A stretch of DNA of 64,000 nucleotides from Candidatus Electrothrix rattekaaiensis (GTDB lineage Bacteria; Desulfobacterota; Desulfobulbia; Desulfobulbales; Desulfobulbaceae). The notes under the pieces were generated by a model. The model did no database searches and was not told the DNA's origin. It was given only the letters and a program-made list of their open reading frames with translations. The stretch's first letter is position 1; every line of letters begins with the position of its first letter. Position numbers and translations under genes: made by a program. Location of the stretch: contig JAVQMD010000001.1 of NCBI GenBank assembly GCA_032595675.1, forward strand, positions 1,768,640 to 1,832,639, in the 5' to 3' direction. Of this stretch, positions 51,080-62,400 are shown piece after piece.

Positions 51080-53095
51080 TCATCCATACAGAGCAGCCTT
51101 CTCGAGATCCGCCATGCTCCCGATGGGCAGATCCAAGGCAAACCAGACCCCCTGCCCCAGCTCACTCTCACAATACAAGATGCCGTGATGGCGTTGAACA
51201 AGGTTATAGCTGATATACATTCCAAGGCCACTACCGGAACCACGTTTTGTGGTGTAGAAGGGCTCAAAGAGATGCTCCAAAGTTTCAGGACTCATCCCCT
51301 TGCCGTTATCCCGGTATTCCATAAGAAAAGTATTCCGTGAACTACAAAAAATATGAATTTCTCCTCTTAAGGCTCCATTATCAAAGCCGTGAATAAGGCT
51401 GTTTTGAATGAGGTTGACTAAGACCTGCTCAAGCAAACCAGGCACACTGATGATGCGCAGCTCTTCAGGACATTCGACAGTCACCTTGACCTTTGTTTTC
51501 TTTAAGGTATTATGAAGACTGACCAACACATCTTCGATCAATTCCCGGACACAAAAATGGCGAAGTTCCTCAGAGGTTTGATCCACAGATGAACGCTTAA
51601 ACCGTTGAACCAAGTCGGCAGCTCGGCGGAGATTATTCAACGTCAATCCGGTCCCCTCTTTAATAATTTCCAGTACCTCTTCCAGTTCATCCTCATCTAC
51701 CTCCTCGGATGCCAGCATCTGCTTGATCTCGTTTGCAGCATCCTGAAGCTGAGATGCAGCCCCCACAGCAATTCCGATAGGCGTATTGATCTCATGGGCA
51801 AAGCCAGCCACAAGACGTCCTAATGAGGCCATTTTCTCATTGGCCACGAGATGATCCCGTGCCTGTTCCAGCTCCATAACTTTACAGTGCAGTTCACGGG
51901 TCCGTTGAGCGACCTTTCTGTCCAAATTATGCAAAGTAGCCTCAAGCTCTTCTTCAACCATTTTCTGTTTATTAATATCAGTACTTACCTGCACAACGCC
52001 CTTCCTCCCCCCTCCTGTACCCACTAAACTCAGGGTAAACTTACGCCAGCCCCGTTCGTTATCCAGTTTCAACTCTGTGGGGGGAAGTTCAACACCAATT
52101 TGGAGAGCCCAGCATAAGGGACAGGACTCCCTGTTGAGGTGAACAGGATGAAACAGGGCATGGCAATCCTTGCCAACCAGTTCATTTTCTTCCAGACCGA
52201 TCTCCAAACAGGCAGCCTTATTCGCCTGTCGCAGCCTGCCGTCCAGATCAAGCAGAACCGTCGCTTGGGGGATTGCATGATATACGTTTGCATCACGGGC
52301 CAACACCGTAAAGGGCTCACGTAACGTCGTATGAATGATTGCTTCGTAAATGAGCCAGAACGAGTAGAGCTTAAAGAAATGGCCGATCAAATTCGTGAGA
52401 CCGTAGGTACTTACATAAAAGGTGAAGGCCAGCTCGGCACTTATGGTCAACGCGATTCCAAGCAACATAATTTGGTAGATTCGGGGAGCCAACAGGGTTC
52501 TACGCTGGTGAACAAAGAATCCGGCCGCAGCCATGAGCATCATGATAAGATACTCACTGTACATCTTAAAGGGCGTTAACCCGATACCGTCCTGATACGC
52601 ATCAGGAAAAAATCGAAAGAAAACAGCTGTGATCAGGAGAAAGGTGACAGCTGCCTGAACAAACATGGCCGTCTGACGGTTCAGGGAACGAGTAAGAAAA
52701 ACAGGTGCTGTGACCAGCAGCAGAGCTTCCAGGTAACGCCCGACAATCCATAATTGCGCCCCCGGATTACCGCCGGTAATTGTCGAAAAAACGATCATCC
52801 CTTTATACATCAGGGTATGGAGGAGATCTGTCAGGCCGACCCAAAGATATCCGCAGCCGAGATACATCAAAAAATGATTTCTGGAAAAAGTATACGTGTG
52901 CCAAGTGACCACAAACATTATGATGGCAACAACAATAGAAAGAAACTCAGCCAAGAAATGGAACAGCAGATAACTGTATTGGCTGATCAAGACCAGCAGA
53001 AAACTAAAGCCAGACATAAACAAAAAGCCTGGAAGTAGATTCTGAGGAAAGAGAGGAGAGTTACCGCAGCCCGTGTCTGATCGGCTCAGGATCAT
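51080..53095 (-). CDS. Membrane sensor histidine kinase (MASE3-type input, PAS, HisKA/HATPase)
   Basis: This 671-residue kinase has an N-terminal multi-helix membrane sensor of MASE3 type (about 25-255; YLGCGYLWVGLTDLLHTLMY), a PAS-like region (about 270-380), a coiled-coil and H-box AGFAHEINTPIG (phosphoacceptor His), and ATP-binding motifs NLIQNSLIHGFD (N), RDNGKGM (G1) and GSGLGMYI (G2). It phosphorylates a response regulator, most likely the HD-GYP protein encoded directly upstream, whose stop overlaps its start (ATGA at 53092-53095). The stimulus is unknown. Confidence 0.9.
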   Translation of the reverse strand: MILSRSDTGCGNSPLFPQNLLPGFLFMSGFSFLLVLISQYSYLLFHFLAEFLSIVVAIIMFVVTWHTYTFSRNHFLMYLGCGYLWVGLTDLLHTLMYKGMIVFSTITGGNPGAQLWIVGRYLEALLLVTAPVFLTRSLNRQTAMFVQAAVTFLLITAVFFRFFPDAYQDGIGLTPFKMYSEYLIMMLMAAAGFFVHQRRTLLAPRIYQIMLLGIALTISAELAFTFYVSTYGLTNLIGHFFKLYSFWLIYEAIIHTTLREPFTVLARDANVYHAIPQATVLLDLDGRLRQANKAACLEIGLEENELVGKDCHALFHPVHLNRESCPLCWALQIGVELPPTELKLDNERGWRKFTLSLVGTGGGRKGVVQVSTDINKQKMVEEELEATLHNLDRKVAQRTRELHCKVMELEQARDHLVANEKMASLGRLVAGFAHEINTPIGIAVGAASQLQDAANEIKQMLASEEVDEDELEEVLEIIKEGTGLTLNNLRRAADLVQRFKRSSVDQTSEELRHFCVRELIEDVLVSLHNTLKKTKVKVTVECPEELRIISVPGLLEQVLVNLIQNSLIHGFDNGALRGEIHIFCSSRNTFLMEYRDNGKGMSPETLEHLFEPFYTTKRGSGSGLGMYISYNLVQRHHGILYCESELGQGVWFALDLPIGSMADLEKAALYG

Positions 53096-54657
53096 TGCCC
53101 GGTCTCTTCAGATCCGGCCTTTTTTTCCGATTCCCTCGGGAAGACCCCGCGATCTGTTAAACGAAGAAAGGCGTCAACCACCCTCTGATCAAACTTGGTA
53201 CCAGCATTTTCTCGGAGATTGGCAATACAACGCTCGGGCTCCCAGGCCTCTTTATAAGGACGTTTATGGGAAAGGGCATCATAGACATCTGCAACCGAGA
53301 CAATGCGGGCGGTCAAGGGGATTTCACTCCCCCTAAGCCCCAGGGGATATCCGCCCCCGTCCCAATGTTCATGATGATACAAGGCGATATCCTTGGCTAG
53401 CTGAAACCAATGATGCCGCTCCAGAATACGGGCCCCCAAGGTGGTGTGGCGACGGATAAACGTAAACTCATCCTCTGTGAGTCGTGCCGGTTTCTGCAGA
53501 ATAGCATCAGGTATCCCCAACTTTCCGATATCATGCAATATGCTTGCTTGCCCGCATTTTTCTGCCTCTTCAGACCGCATCCCCATCTCCAAGGCAAGCA
53601 GTCGGGTATATTCGGATATCCTGCGAATATGATTCCCCGTATTCTGATCCTTAAACTCAGCCGCCATAGCAAGCATATAGAGGGATTCTCGGTTAGCCTC
53701 TTTCAGCTCAAAATGGAGTTTCAAATTTTCCAAGGCCGACGAACATTGGTTAACCATAACCTGGATAAGATGCCGATCATCTTCAGTCAAGCAATGGGTA
53801 TTCTCCAAATAAATAAAGCCGGGGACCTGCTGTTTATTGCCAAGAGGAAGCAGCAAGGCCCCTGATTTCAACTCTCCAGATCGCGGCTTCCGCCCTTCTT
53901 TAATGATCCTTGAGCAACTTCGGATAACCTCAACGCATTCAGGATTCTGGTGAACATTATCCCGTAGGAAAAAATCCCCTGTCCCTGCACGGACTTGCGC
54001 ATTATTACTGTCAAAGGTGGAAATAAAGCTGTTGATGGTGCAAAGCAGACCGTTTTTACCCAACTGGCAGAGACCGATGACTTGCTGTAAGACACCCTGA
54101 AAAAATTGATCCGCAGAACCAAAGCTGGGCAGATACAGCCCAGGAGTGGCATGAAGAATACGTTCCAGCCCCTGCCGGTTACTCTCAATAATCATGATAT
54201 CACGGTAGGCCTTGAGAGCAGACCGAATGGCTGTATACAGCTTCTGAGAGGTCAACTCGGTCTTGTCCTTATAATCATCAATATCGTAATGATCAATAAC
54301 CTCCCGTTCTGGTGCTGAGCCAGCCTGTCCCGTTCGGATAACCAGTCTAATATGCTCATTGCCCAATTCCTCACGGATATACTCCACCAGCTCCAATCCG
54401 GCATGTTCGCTCTCCATGACCACATCGACCACGGCCACTGCAATGTCCGCCTCTTTATGGAGCACTTTTTTGGCCTCTTCGGCTGAGTAAGCCGAGAAAA
54501 GCTGCACCCTGCGACCGGAGAATTTCATACGTTTCAGGATAAGCTGGGTCAGGGTATGCACAGACGGTTCATCGTCAATAACCAGTATCTTCCACGGTTG
54601 CTCCGCAGCCTCTTCAGCCGACGAAGGAGGGCTCCTTTTTTTTCTGACTAATCGCAT
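53092..54657 (-). CDS. Response regulator with DUF3369 and HD-GYP output
   Basis: This 521-residue protein has a receiver domain (1-140) with the phospho-acceptor Asp in VAVVDVVMESE, a DUF3369 region (about 165-335) and an HD-GYP domain (about 340-500; HDIGKLGIPD, HHEHWDGGGYPLGLRG). HD-GYP proteins hydrolyse cyclic di-GMP; with an intact HD and GYP it is likely active. Its gene overlaps the histidine kinase by 4 bp, so the two form a coupled two-component pair that probably lowers c-di-GMP on signal. Start 54657 follows a gap of 90 bp after lpxB's end. Confidence 0.9.
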   Translation of the reverse strand: MRLVRKKRSPPSSAEEAAEQPWKILVIDDEPSVHTLTQLILKRMKFSGRRVQLFSAYSAEEAKKVLHKEADIAVAVVDVVMESEHAGLELVEYIREELGNEHIRLVIRTGQAGSAPEREVIDHYDIDDYKDKTELTSQKLYTAIRSALKAYRDIMIIESNRQGLERILHATPGLYLPSFGSADQFFQGVLQQVIGLCQLGKNGLLCTINSFISTFDSNNAQVRAGTGDFFLRDNVHQNPECVEVIRSCSRIIKEGRKPRSGELKSGALLLPLGNKQQVPGFIYLENTHCLTEDDRHLIQVMVNQCSSALENLKLHFELKEANRESLYMLAMAAEFKDQNTGNHIRRISEYTRLLALEMGMRSEEAEKCGQASILHDIGKLGIPDAILQKPARLTEDEFTFIRRHTTLGARILERHHWFQLAKDIALYHHEHWDGGGYPLGLRGSEIPLTARIVSVADVYDALSHKRPYKEAWEPERCIANLRENAGTKFDQRVVDAFLRLTDRGVFPRESEKKAGSEETGQ

Positions 54658-54747
54658 AGTATACTACCCTGTATCTTCTTTGTTTAAGATACCCTCAGCA
54701 CAAGGATACCTGACCAAGCTGTCTTGTTTTTTCGAAGAAGATCCGAT

Positions 54748-55938
54748 TCAAAACGATGCATTCCGGTCCATACATGTAAAAGCAAGTTTTGCTGCCCGCT
54801 GTGCGCAGCCTGGAGGCCCAAGTTTTTCTGTCACCTCGGCAAGCCCCTGGATACATTTTTTTCTATAGGTGCGATCATTCACCATGACTTGAAGATGTTC
54901 GGCAATAGCCACAGGAGTGACAGCATCTTGCAGCAATTCTGGAATAACCTCCTGGTCAGCAATCAGGTTAACCAGAGAAAAATGACGGATATGGCGAATG
55001 AGCAGACGGCCCAATCGGTACGTTCGCGGTGAAAGCCGATAGGTGGTCAGGGTGGGAATACCGAGAATAGCAAGCTCAAGGGTCACTGTACCGGAGGCAG
55101 CAACCACGGCATCGCAGGCTGCCATCAGGTCGTATCGGTTATCAGCCAGGACATGGATATCAAGTCTATCCTTTCCATCTTCTCGATAGGAAGCTAGGCC
55201 GCTTTCCAGCAGCAATTTCTCAGAGACTGTGGAGGCACGGGGGAGAAGGAAAAGCCATTTTTTTCCTTGTTCCCTGCGCACTAAGATTCGGGCCGCAGCA
55301 AGAAAATCAGGGAGCAGCGAACGAATCTCCTTGGTTCGGCTGCCGGGCAGCAGACCGATAATCCGGGTCTTTTGATCAATGGACAGGTTATGTGACCGGA
55401 GAAAGTCCTCCTTGCAAGCAACCTTATCTCGACTGACTGTATCCTTGAGCGGATGCCCGACAAAATCCACCTCAACACCGCGAGCAGCGTAAAAATCTTT
55501 TTCAAAGGGCAGGATAACGCCGATTCGGTCGGTGAGCCTGTCAATCTTTTTCACCCTGCCACTGCGCCAAGCCCAGACCTGTGGACTCACATAATAGAAG
55601 ACCGGGATGCCCAGCTTCTTTGCCTTGGCAGCGAGCAAAAGATTAAAATCCGGGTAGTCGATCAGGATCAGCAGTGCCGGTTTTTCCTCCTGCATCCGGC
55701 GAATCAAAGCCCTACGGGCCGCCAGGATATCCCCAAGATGACTGATAACCTCGGTGATTCCCACCACAGCCAACTTGGAGGCATCAAAAAGCATTTCCAC
55801 GCCCGCAGCGGTCAGTTCCTTGCCGCCAATACCGGAAAAAGAGAGATCAGGCTGCATCGCCTGCATGGCTTCAACCAGTCGGGCTCCGTGCATATCGCCG
55901 GAGGCCTCTCCGGCGACAATCATAATGTGGGTGGTCAT
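54748..55938 (-). CDS. lpxB: Lipid-A-disaccharide synthase
   Basis: LpxB joins UDP-2,3-diacylglucosamine and 2,3-diacylglucosamine-1-phosphate to make the lipid A disaccharide. The 396-residue protein has the GT19 signatures: VAGEASGDMHGARLVEAM near the N-terminus, FSGIGGKELTAAGVEM, DYPDFNLLLAAKAKKLGI, YYVSPQVWAWRSGRV and the C-terminal AASGTVTLELAILG. Presence shows a lipopolysaccharide-type outer membrane. It is transcribed as a single gene, with the HD-GYP gene behind it. Confidence 0.96.
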   Translation of the reverse strand: MTTHIMIVAGEASGDMHGARLVEAMQAMQPDLSFSGIGGKELTAAGVEMLFDASKLAVVGITEVISHLGDILAARRALIRRMQEEKPALLILIDYPDFNLLLAAKAKKLGIPVFYYVSPQVWAWRSGRVKKIDRLTDRIGVILPFEKDFYAARGVEVDFVGHPLKDTVSRDKVACKEDFLRSHNLSIDQKTRIIGLLPGSRTKEIRSLLPDFLAAARILVRREQGKKWLFLLPRASTVSEKLLLESGLASYREDGKDRLDIHVLADNRYDLMAACDAVVAASGTVTLELAILGIPTLTTYRLSPRTYRLGRLLIRHIRHFSLVNLIADQEVIPELLQDAVTPVAIAEHLQVMVNDRTYRKKCIQGLAEVTEKLGPPGCAQRAAKLAFTCMDRNASF

Positions 55939-56456
55939 ATTTTTTTCAGATGGTTGCGCAAAAAAACTGTCAGTTTTGAACTGAGTCGTCCTTACAGTGC
56001 ATCCTGGATGAAATGAACTCTCCCGCTCCCAGAAGACGGAGAGTCAAAATTATTAACATGTTGTTTAACGGTCTCAAAATAAGCAAATCGAATCGTCCCA
56101 GAGGGTTCAAAGGATGACCAGACTACCCAAGTATCAATTGCACAATACCGCATTCTGAGGCCGGATCAAAGCTTTCTCAAAATTATGACCGGGATGGCCT
56201 TCCCCTGACAAGAGATAATTTCACGGAAGATATTTCGATATCGAATAGTTATGTTTTCGGTATAAGGGACTCGGAAAAAATCCGTTATAATCAGAAAAAT
56301 CCAACTACCTCAAAAAATCCAACCGCCGAATATGCTTTCTTTCGGCAGGATGCCGTGTTACTCTCTCCGTATGAATATACATACCGGTTTATGGAATGAA
56401 ATCGGTCGGTATGTTTTTCTGATGAGGGTTATGCTCATGCCCACCTTTTTTCTCGC
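55939..56456. other. Gap between lpxB and the glucan synthase
   Basis: About 520 bp with no supported gene. The plus frame 56332-56574 only overlaps the following gene in another frame. Likely contains the promoters of the two divergent genes. AT-rich runs are present but no box stands out. Confidence 0.35.
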
Positions 56457-56471
56457 AAGGAGAATATCATC
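56457..56471 (+). promoter_or_regulatory. RBS with ATC in start position (glucan synthase)
   Basis: AAGGAG at 56457-56462, then 6 nt, then ATC (56469-56471). The frame is closed by a TGA about 70 nt upstream and contains no ATG, GTG or TTG before codon 23 from here, whereas residues after the ATC resemble the family N-terminus. Confidence 0.45.
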
Positions 56472-59400
56472 GTTACCAAAGAGTTCGAATCCTCAAGATA
56501 CACACGGAATACACAGCGCAGCAACGGGAATACGGAGTTGCTACGCTCGGAGCTGTTCAGCATCGGGCAACTGAAGCGTCACGCGGTACTACTGGCCGGG
56601 CAACATAAAATTGAGCCGCGTCCGGGACCGGACAAATTGCTGCGCCGACTGGCTGATAATGAACGCGTTCTCCTGATGGCCTATGATGTTGTGACAGCAG
56701 CAGCACCAGGACAACGGATCGTCCCGGCAGAGGCTTGGCTGCTTGACAATTTTTATCTCATCGAGCAGCAGATCAGTTTGGCGCGTCGGCATTTGCCGCG
56801 CGGGTATAGCCGTCAGTTGCCGCGACTGGCCGACGGCCTGTCAGCTGGTTTTCCCCGCATCTATGACTTGGCTTTGGAGCTGATCTCGCACATGGACGGT
56901 CGTGTCGACAGCGACAATACCATCCAATTCATTGCCGCATACCAGACCGCTGAACCCTTAATGCTGGGAGAATTGTGGGCTTTCCCGATCATGCTGCGCT
57001 TGGCGTTACTGGAAAATCTTCGCCGGATCGGGTGGCTTATCGCCCGTCGGCGCGAGGAGCTTGATGCAGCCATCACCTGGGCGGATCGCATGCTCGAAGC
57101 GGCTGAACGGGAACCAAAACAGCTTATCCAGCTACTTGCCGAGTTTGCCAATGCCGATGTGCCTTTGACTGCACCGTTTGTGGAGGAATTTTACGCAAGA
57201 CTCCAGGCACAGGGGTCTGCTATGGCCTTTGTGCAAGCCTGGGTTGAACAAAAACTCCTCGAACAGGGGGTAACCGCAACACAGTTGTCGGCAGCGGCCG
57301 GACGAACAGCAGCAGCAAACCAGATTTCCATTGCAAACAGTATCAGCAGCCTGCGTTTTATCGGCGCAATGGACTGGAGTGATTTTGTCGAGTCGCTCAG
57401 TGTGGTTGAGCAGACCTTGCGTGATGACCCGTCGGGAATGCATGTCAACCAGGATTTCGCTACCCGGGACAGGTACCGGCATATCATCGAAGTCGTGGCA
57501 AGGGACACTGCACACAGTGAGTTGGCAGTGGCACAGCAAACCGTCGCCTTAGCCCGGACTGCTGCGGAAAAATCCGGGACCGATGACCGCACTGCGCATG
57601 TTGGTTTTTATCTGATCGATCAAGGACGACCGGCATTAGAACAGGCGGTCGGCTGCCGTTTTTCATGGCGTTTGTTATGGAAATTACCGGCCAGCCGGAT
57701 GAGTCAACATTTTCGTCTGAGCCTTTACCTGCTCCCTATCCTTTTGCTCACCCTGCTTTCGACCTCTGTCGTCCTTTCCTCTTTCAACGGATTTGTATCA
57801 GGGGGCTGGCGTTTCTGTTTTTTTGCAATCACCGGCCTCATCAGCTCCACTGCCCTGGCCGTGCCGCTGGTAAATCGGTTGGCGACGCTTCTCATGCCGC
57901 CCCGCACCCTGCCGCGATTGGATTTTTCCAAAGGCATTCCATTTGTTCATCGCACTATGGTCATTGTCCCGACTTTACTGGGCAGTCAGCAGGATATTGA
58001 TGAGCTTCTCGAAGCCCTGGAAATCCGCTATCTCGGCAATCGCGATCCGCATTTGTTTTTTGCCTTACTGACGGATTTTCATGATGCATCCGAACGCACT
58101 CTGCCGGACGATGACGCTCTGATCTCCCATGCGCGCAAAGCAATCCAAGTGCTCAACAAGACCTACCGCGACGACCGTCCATGCATTTTCTATCTGTTTC
58201 ACCGACCCCGGGTTTGGAATCCCTACGAACAAATATGGATGGGATACGAGCGCAAGCGCGGCAAATTGGAGCAGTTCAACAGTATACTGCGCGGCGAAGC
58301 ACAAACTGCATTCTCTGATATTGTCGGTGATCCTTCCATTCTCCGTTCGATTAAGTATGTCATCACGCTGGATACGGACACGCAACTGCCCCGCGACGCA
58401 GCCCGCACCCTGATCGGTAATATTGCCCATCCTCTGAATCGACCTGTTTATGACCCCGACAAGGGGCGCGTTGTCCAAGGCTATGCGATTCTCCAACCAC
58501 GCGCATCAATCAGTCTGATCAGCGCAGGCCGATCACAGTTTACCAAATTGTTCGCAGGTGAAGCAGGCATTGATCCCTATACTCGCGAAATATCAGATGT
58601 CTACCAGGATATTTTCGGTGAGGGATCGTTTGTCGGCAAGGGCATCTATGATGTGGATGCATTTCGTCAGGCCGTGGATGGACGCTTTCCAGAGAATCTC
58701 ATTCTCAGTCACGATTTATTGGAAAGCGGCTATGCGCGTTCGGCCTTGGTGACTGATGTGGATCTCATTGAAGAGTATCCGGCCAGTTACGTTATGGAAG
58801 TCAGCCGGCGACACCGTTGGATACGCGGCGACTGGCAGCTTGCTGGCTGGCTGTTACCGCATGTGCTCGGCTCAAGCGGAGCAAAAGCAAAGCGGCAATC
58901 GAAGAATCCGCTCAGTGCCTTGTCGGTGTGGAAAATTTTCGACAACCTGCGCCGCAGTCTTGTATCACCGGCACTGTTTGCCTTGTTGGTCGGTGGTTGG
59001 CTCTTTGGTCCGGGATCGGCATGGTTCTGGACCGTGCTGGTTGTGACTGTATTGTTTCTGCCATCCGTGCTGGGAGCTGTGATTGAGTTCATCCGTAAGC
59101 CGGAAGAACATGATTGGCCGATGCACCTGCTCCTGACCGGCAAATCCACAGGCCGTCCAATTGTGCTTGCTTTGCTGACCTTGGTCTTTTTGCCCTATGA
59201 CACCTTGATTTGCCTGGATGCGATCCGCCGCTCAGGTGTACGGATGCTGTTCACGCAGCGCGGATTATTGCTCTGGCATTTACCGTCCTATGCACGTCGC
59301 AACGCGCGTCGGTCGTGGGCTGATTTTTTTATCGAGATGTGGATTGCGCCGGTTCTGGCAATGGCTCTAGGCCTAGCTTTAGCTTTTGTAGTAGGGGGCG

Positions 59401-62400
59401 GCAGTCGATCAGCGGACCTGCTCTTTTCTGCGCCTGTCCTGTTGCTCTGGCTGGTGTCGCCAATCATCGGCTGGTGGATCAGCAGGCCGCTGTTGTCGCC
59501 CTCTCCGGATGTAAGCGATGAGCAGCGGTCATTCCTGCGAATGTCGGCCCGGCGAACCTGGCGTTTCTTTGCGGATTTCGTCGGACCGGAGGACAACTGG
59601 CTGCCGCCTGACAACTTCCAGGAATATCCGGTTCCGGCCATTGCCTCCCGGACCTCGCCCACGAACATCGGCATGTCCTTGCTTGCCAACCTAGCTGCAT
59701 ACGATTTCGGTTACATTGCCGCCGGAGAACTTCTGCAGCTGACCGAAAACACCTTGACCACCATGGAAAAGCTGGAGCGTTACTGCGGCCATTTTTACAA
59801 TTGGTACGATACGCGAAGCCTGCAACAGCTCCGTCCGCAATATATCTCTTCCGTAGACAGCGGCAACTTGGTGGGCAGCCTGCTCACCTTGCAAGCGGGA
59901 CTGGTCGAGTTGAAACATCAACCGGTGTTGTCCTTAAATGCTTTTTTGGGATTACAGGACACCTTGCAGGTCTTAGCTGAACAGGTCTTAGTTGAACAAG
60001 AGTTAACCGAGCAGGTTTCCTCTTCGCAAATCGCTGATCTTCAAGAGAAGGTGAAGGCTTTACAGGATACGCTCCACTCACACACGCTCACCAAGCAGCC
60101 CCGGACACTGGCTGCGGCTACGATCCTGTTGGATGAGATGTATCGTCTTGGCGGCGAACTGGTTTCGTGGTTGCCAGCGGATATTGATACTGACGGAGAG
60201 CTTTATTGCTGGGCAAAGGCATTTGACCGGCAATTGCAAGCCCTTCGAGATGATCTGAAGTTTCTTGCATCCGTACCACAGCAGTTCAGTCATATCCCGA
60301 CATTGACGGAATTAGCTGAACTGGCCGGATCGACCAAGAAAACCTCAGCCGCAGGAGCGTGCTGTCAGGGCGCGTTGGAGCGACTCAACATCATCGACGA
60401 TCTGGTGCATCGTTGCCGTAAACTTGCGGAAATGGACTTTGAATTTCTCTACGATACGTCACGCTGCCTGCTGACCATAGGTTACGATGCAGGAGAACGG
60501 CGGAGCGATCCCGGCTGCTACGACCTGCTGGCCTCAGAAGCACGCTTGGCCAGTTTCCTGCTCATCTCGCAGGGTCAGGTGCCGCAGAAGCATTGGTTTT
60601 CACTCGGTCGCCTGCTGACAAGTCATGGGGGTGATGTGAGCTTAATTTCGTGGAGCGGCTCAATGTTCGAATACCTCATGCCAGCACTGATCATGCCGAG
60701 TTACGAGAATACCTTGTTGGCGCAGGCCTGCAAGGCCGCAGTGTCCCGCCAGATAGAATACGGTCGACAACGCGCGGTGCCGTGGGGTATTTCCGAGTCC
60801 TGCTATAATGCCACGGATAGACATCAGGTCTATCAATACAGGGCCTTTGGTGTTCCCGGTCTGGGCCTCAAGCGCGGGTTGGGAGACGATCTGGTCATTG
60901 CTCCTTATGCCAGCGCACTGGCACTGACAGTGATGCCGCAGGAAGCATGTCATAACTTGCAGACGCTGGCAACTAATGGGTTTCTCGGCAGCTATGGCTT
61001 CTATGATGCCGTGGATTACACGCCGTCCCGGGTGCCGCGCGGGAAGAATAATGCCATTGTTCGTACCTTTATGGCGCATCATCAGGGAATGAGCCTGCTG
61101 GCTTTTGCGCACGTATTGCTCAATCAGCCGATGCAGCGCCGATTCATATCCGACCCTCTTGTCCGGGCCACGGAATTGTTATTACAGGAGCGGGTGCCGA
61201 AAAAAGAATCCACCCTGCACCCGCACGCAGCTGAAGTGAGTGCTGCCGCTCATCCCTCCCCGGCTGAAGCAGGCGAGATCATGCGCGTCTTTACTGACCC
61301 GGACACGCCGACACCTGAAGTTCACCTGTTGTCCAACGGCAGATACCACGTTATGGCGACCAATGCCGGTGGCGGGTACAGCAGCTGGCGAGATCTGGCC
61401 GTGACCCGCTGGCGCGAGGACGTCACTGCCGACTGCTGGGGAACATTTATTTATTTGCGGGATCGCGACACCGGTCATTATTGGTCAACCGCACATCAAC
61501 CGACTCTGCGCAAGGCTGATCATTACGAGGCGATTTTTGTGCAGGCGCGTGCTGAATACCGGCGATGCGATCAGGCCGTGGAAGCATACACCGAAATCAG
61601 CGTTTCCCCTGAAGACGATGTGGAGATCCGTCGTGTTACGCTCACGAATAAATCGAATCGTACCCGTCATATCGAGACGACAAGTTACGCAGAGGTCGTT
61701 CTGGCACCGTTGAATGCCGACCTAGCCCACCGTTCTTTCAGTAATTTGTTTGTGCAGACCGAAATCCTCGCCGACCGGCAGGCGATTCTCTGCACTCGTC
61801 GCCCCCGCACACCGGGAGAGCAGGTGCCGTGGATGTTTCACCTGTTAGCAGCACCCGGCACGATTGCCGACGAACCGTCTTTTGAGACGGATCGCGCCCA
61901 ATTTATCGGTCGAGGGCGAACTCCGGCCAACCCGGTGGTCATGGAGAAGACAGGGCCGTCGACGTTGTCAAATACTGATGGTTCGGTGCTTGATCCCATC
62001 GTGGCAATCCGCCGTACCATCACCTTGTCTGCCGACGAATCAGCAACCGTGCAGATCATCTCCGGTATCGCGGATACGCAGGAGGCGGCATTGGCCTTGC
62101 TTGACAAGTACTGTGACCGGCATTTTGTTGACCGCGCCTTTGAAATGGCATGGTTCCAGAGCCAGGAGGTCTTACGCAACCTGGGCGCAAGCGAAGTCGA
62201 TGCACAGTTTTTTGGCCGCCTGGCTGCTTCGGTCATTTACAGCAATGCCCTGCGCCGCGCCGCACCCGGCATCATTGCCCGCAACCGGCTTGGTCAATCT
62301 GGACTTTGGCGTTTTGCCATTTCAGGCGATCTACCCATTGTCCTGATATACATCAGCGACATAAAACGCATTGATCTGGTCAAACAGATGCTGCAGGCCC

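Noticed and set aside
56332-56574. 80-codon plus frame at the start of the glucan synthase
   Set aside because: Overlaps the NdvB frame in another phase; no family features, whereas the NdvB frame matches the family from SELFSIGQL onward.
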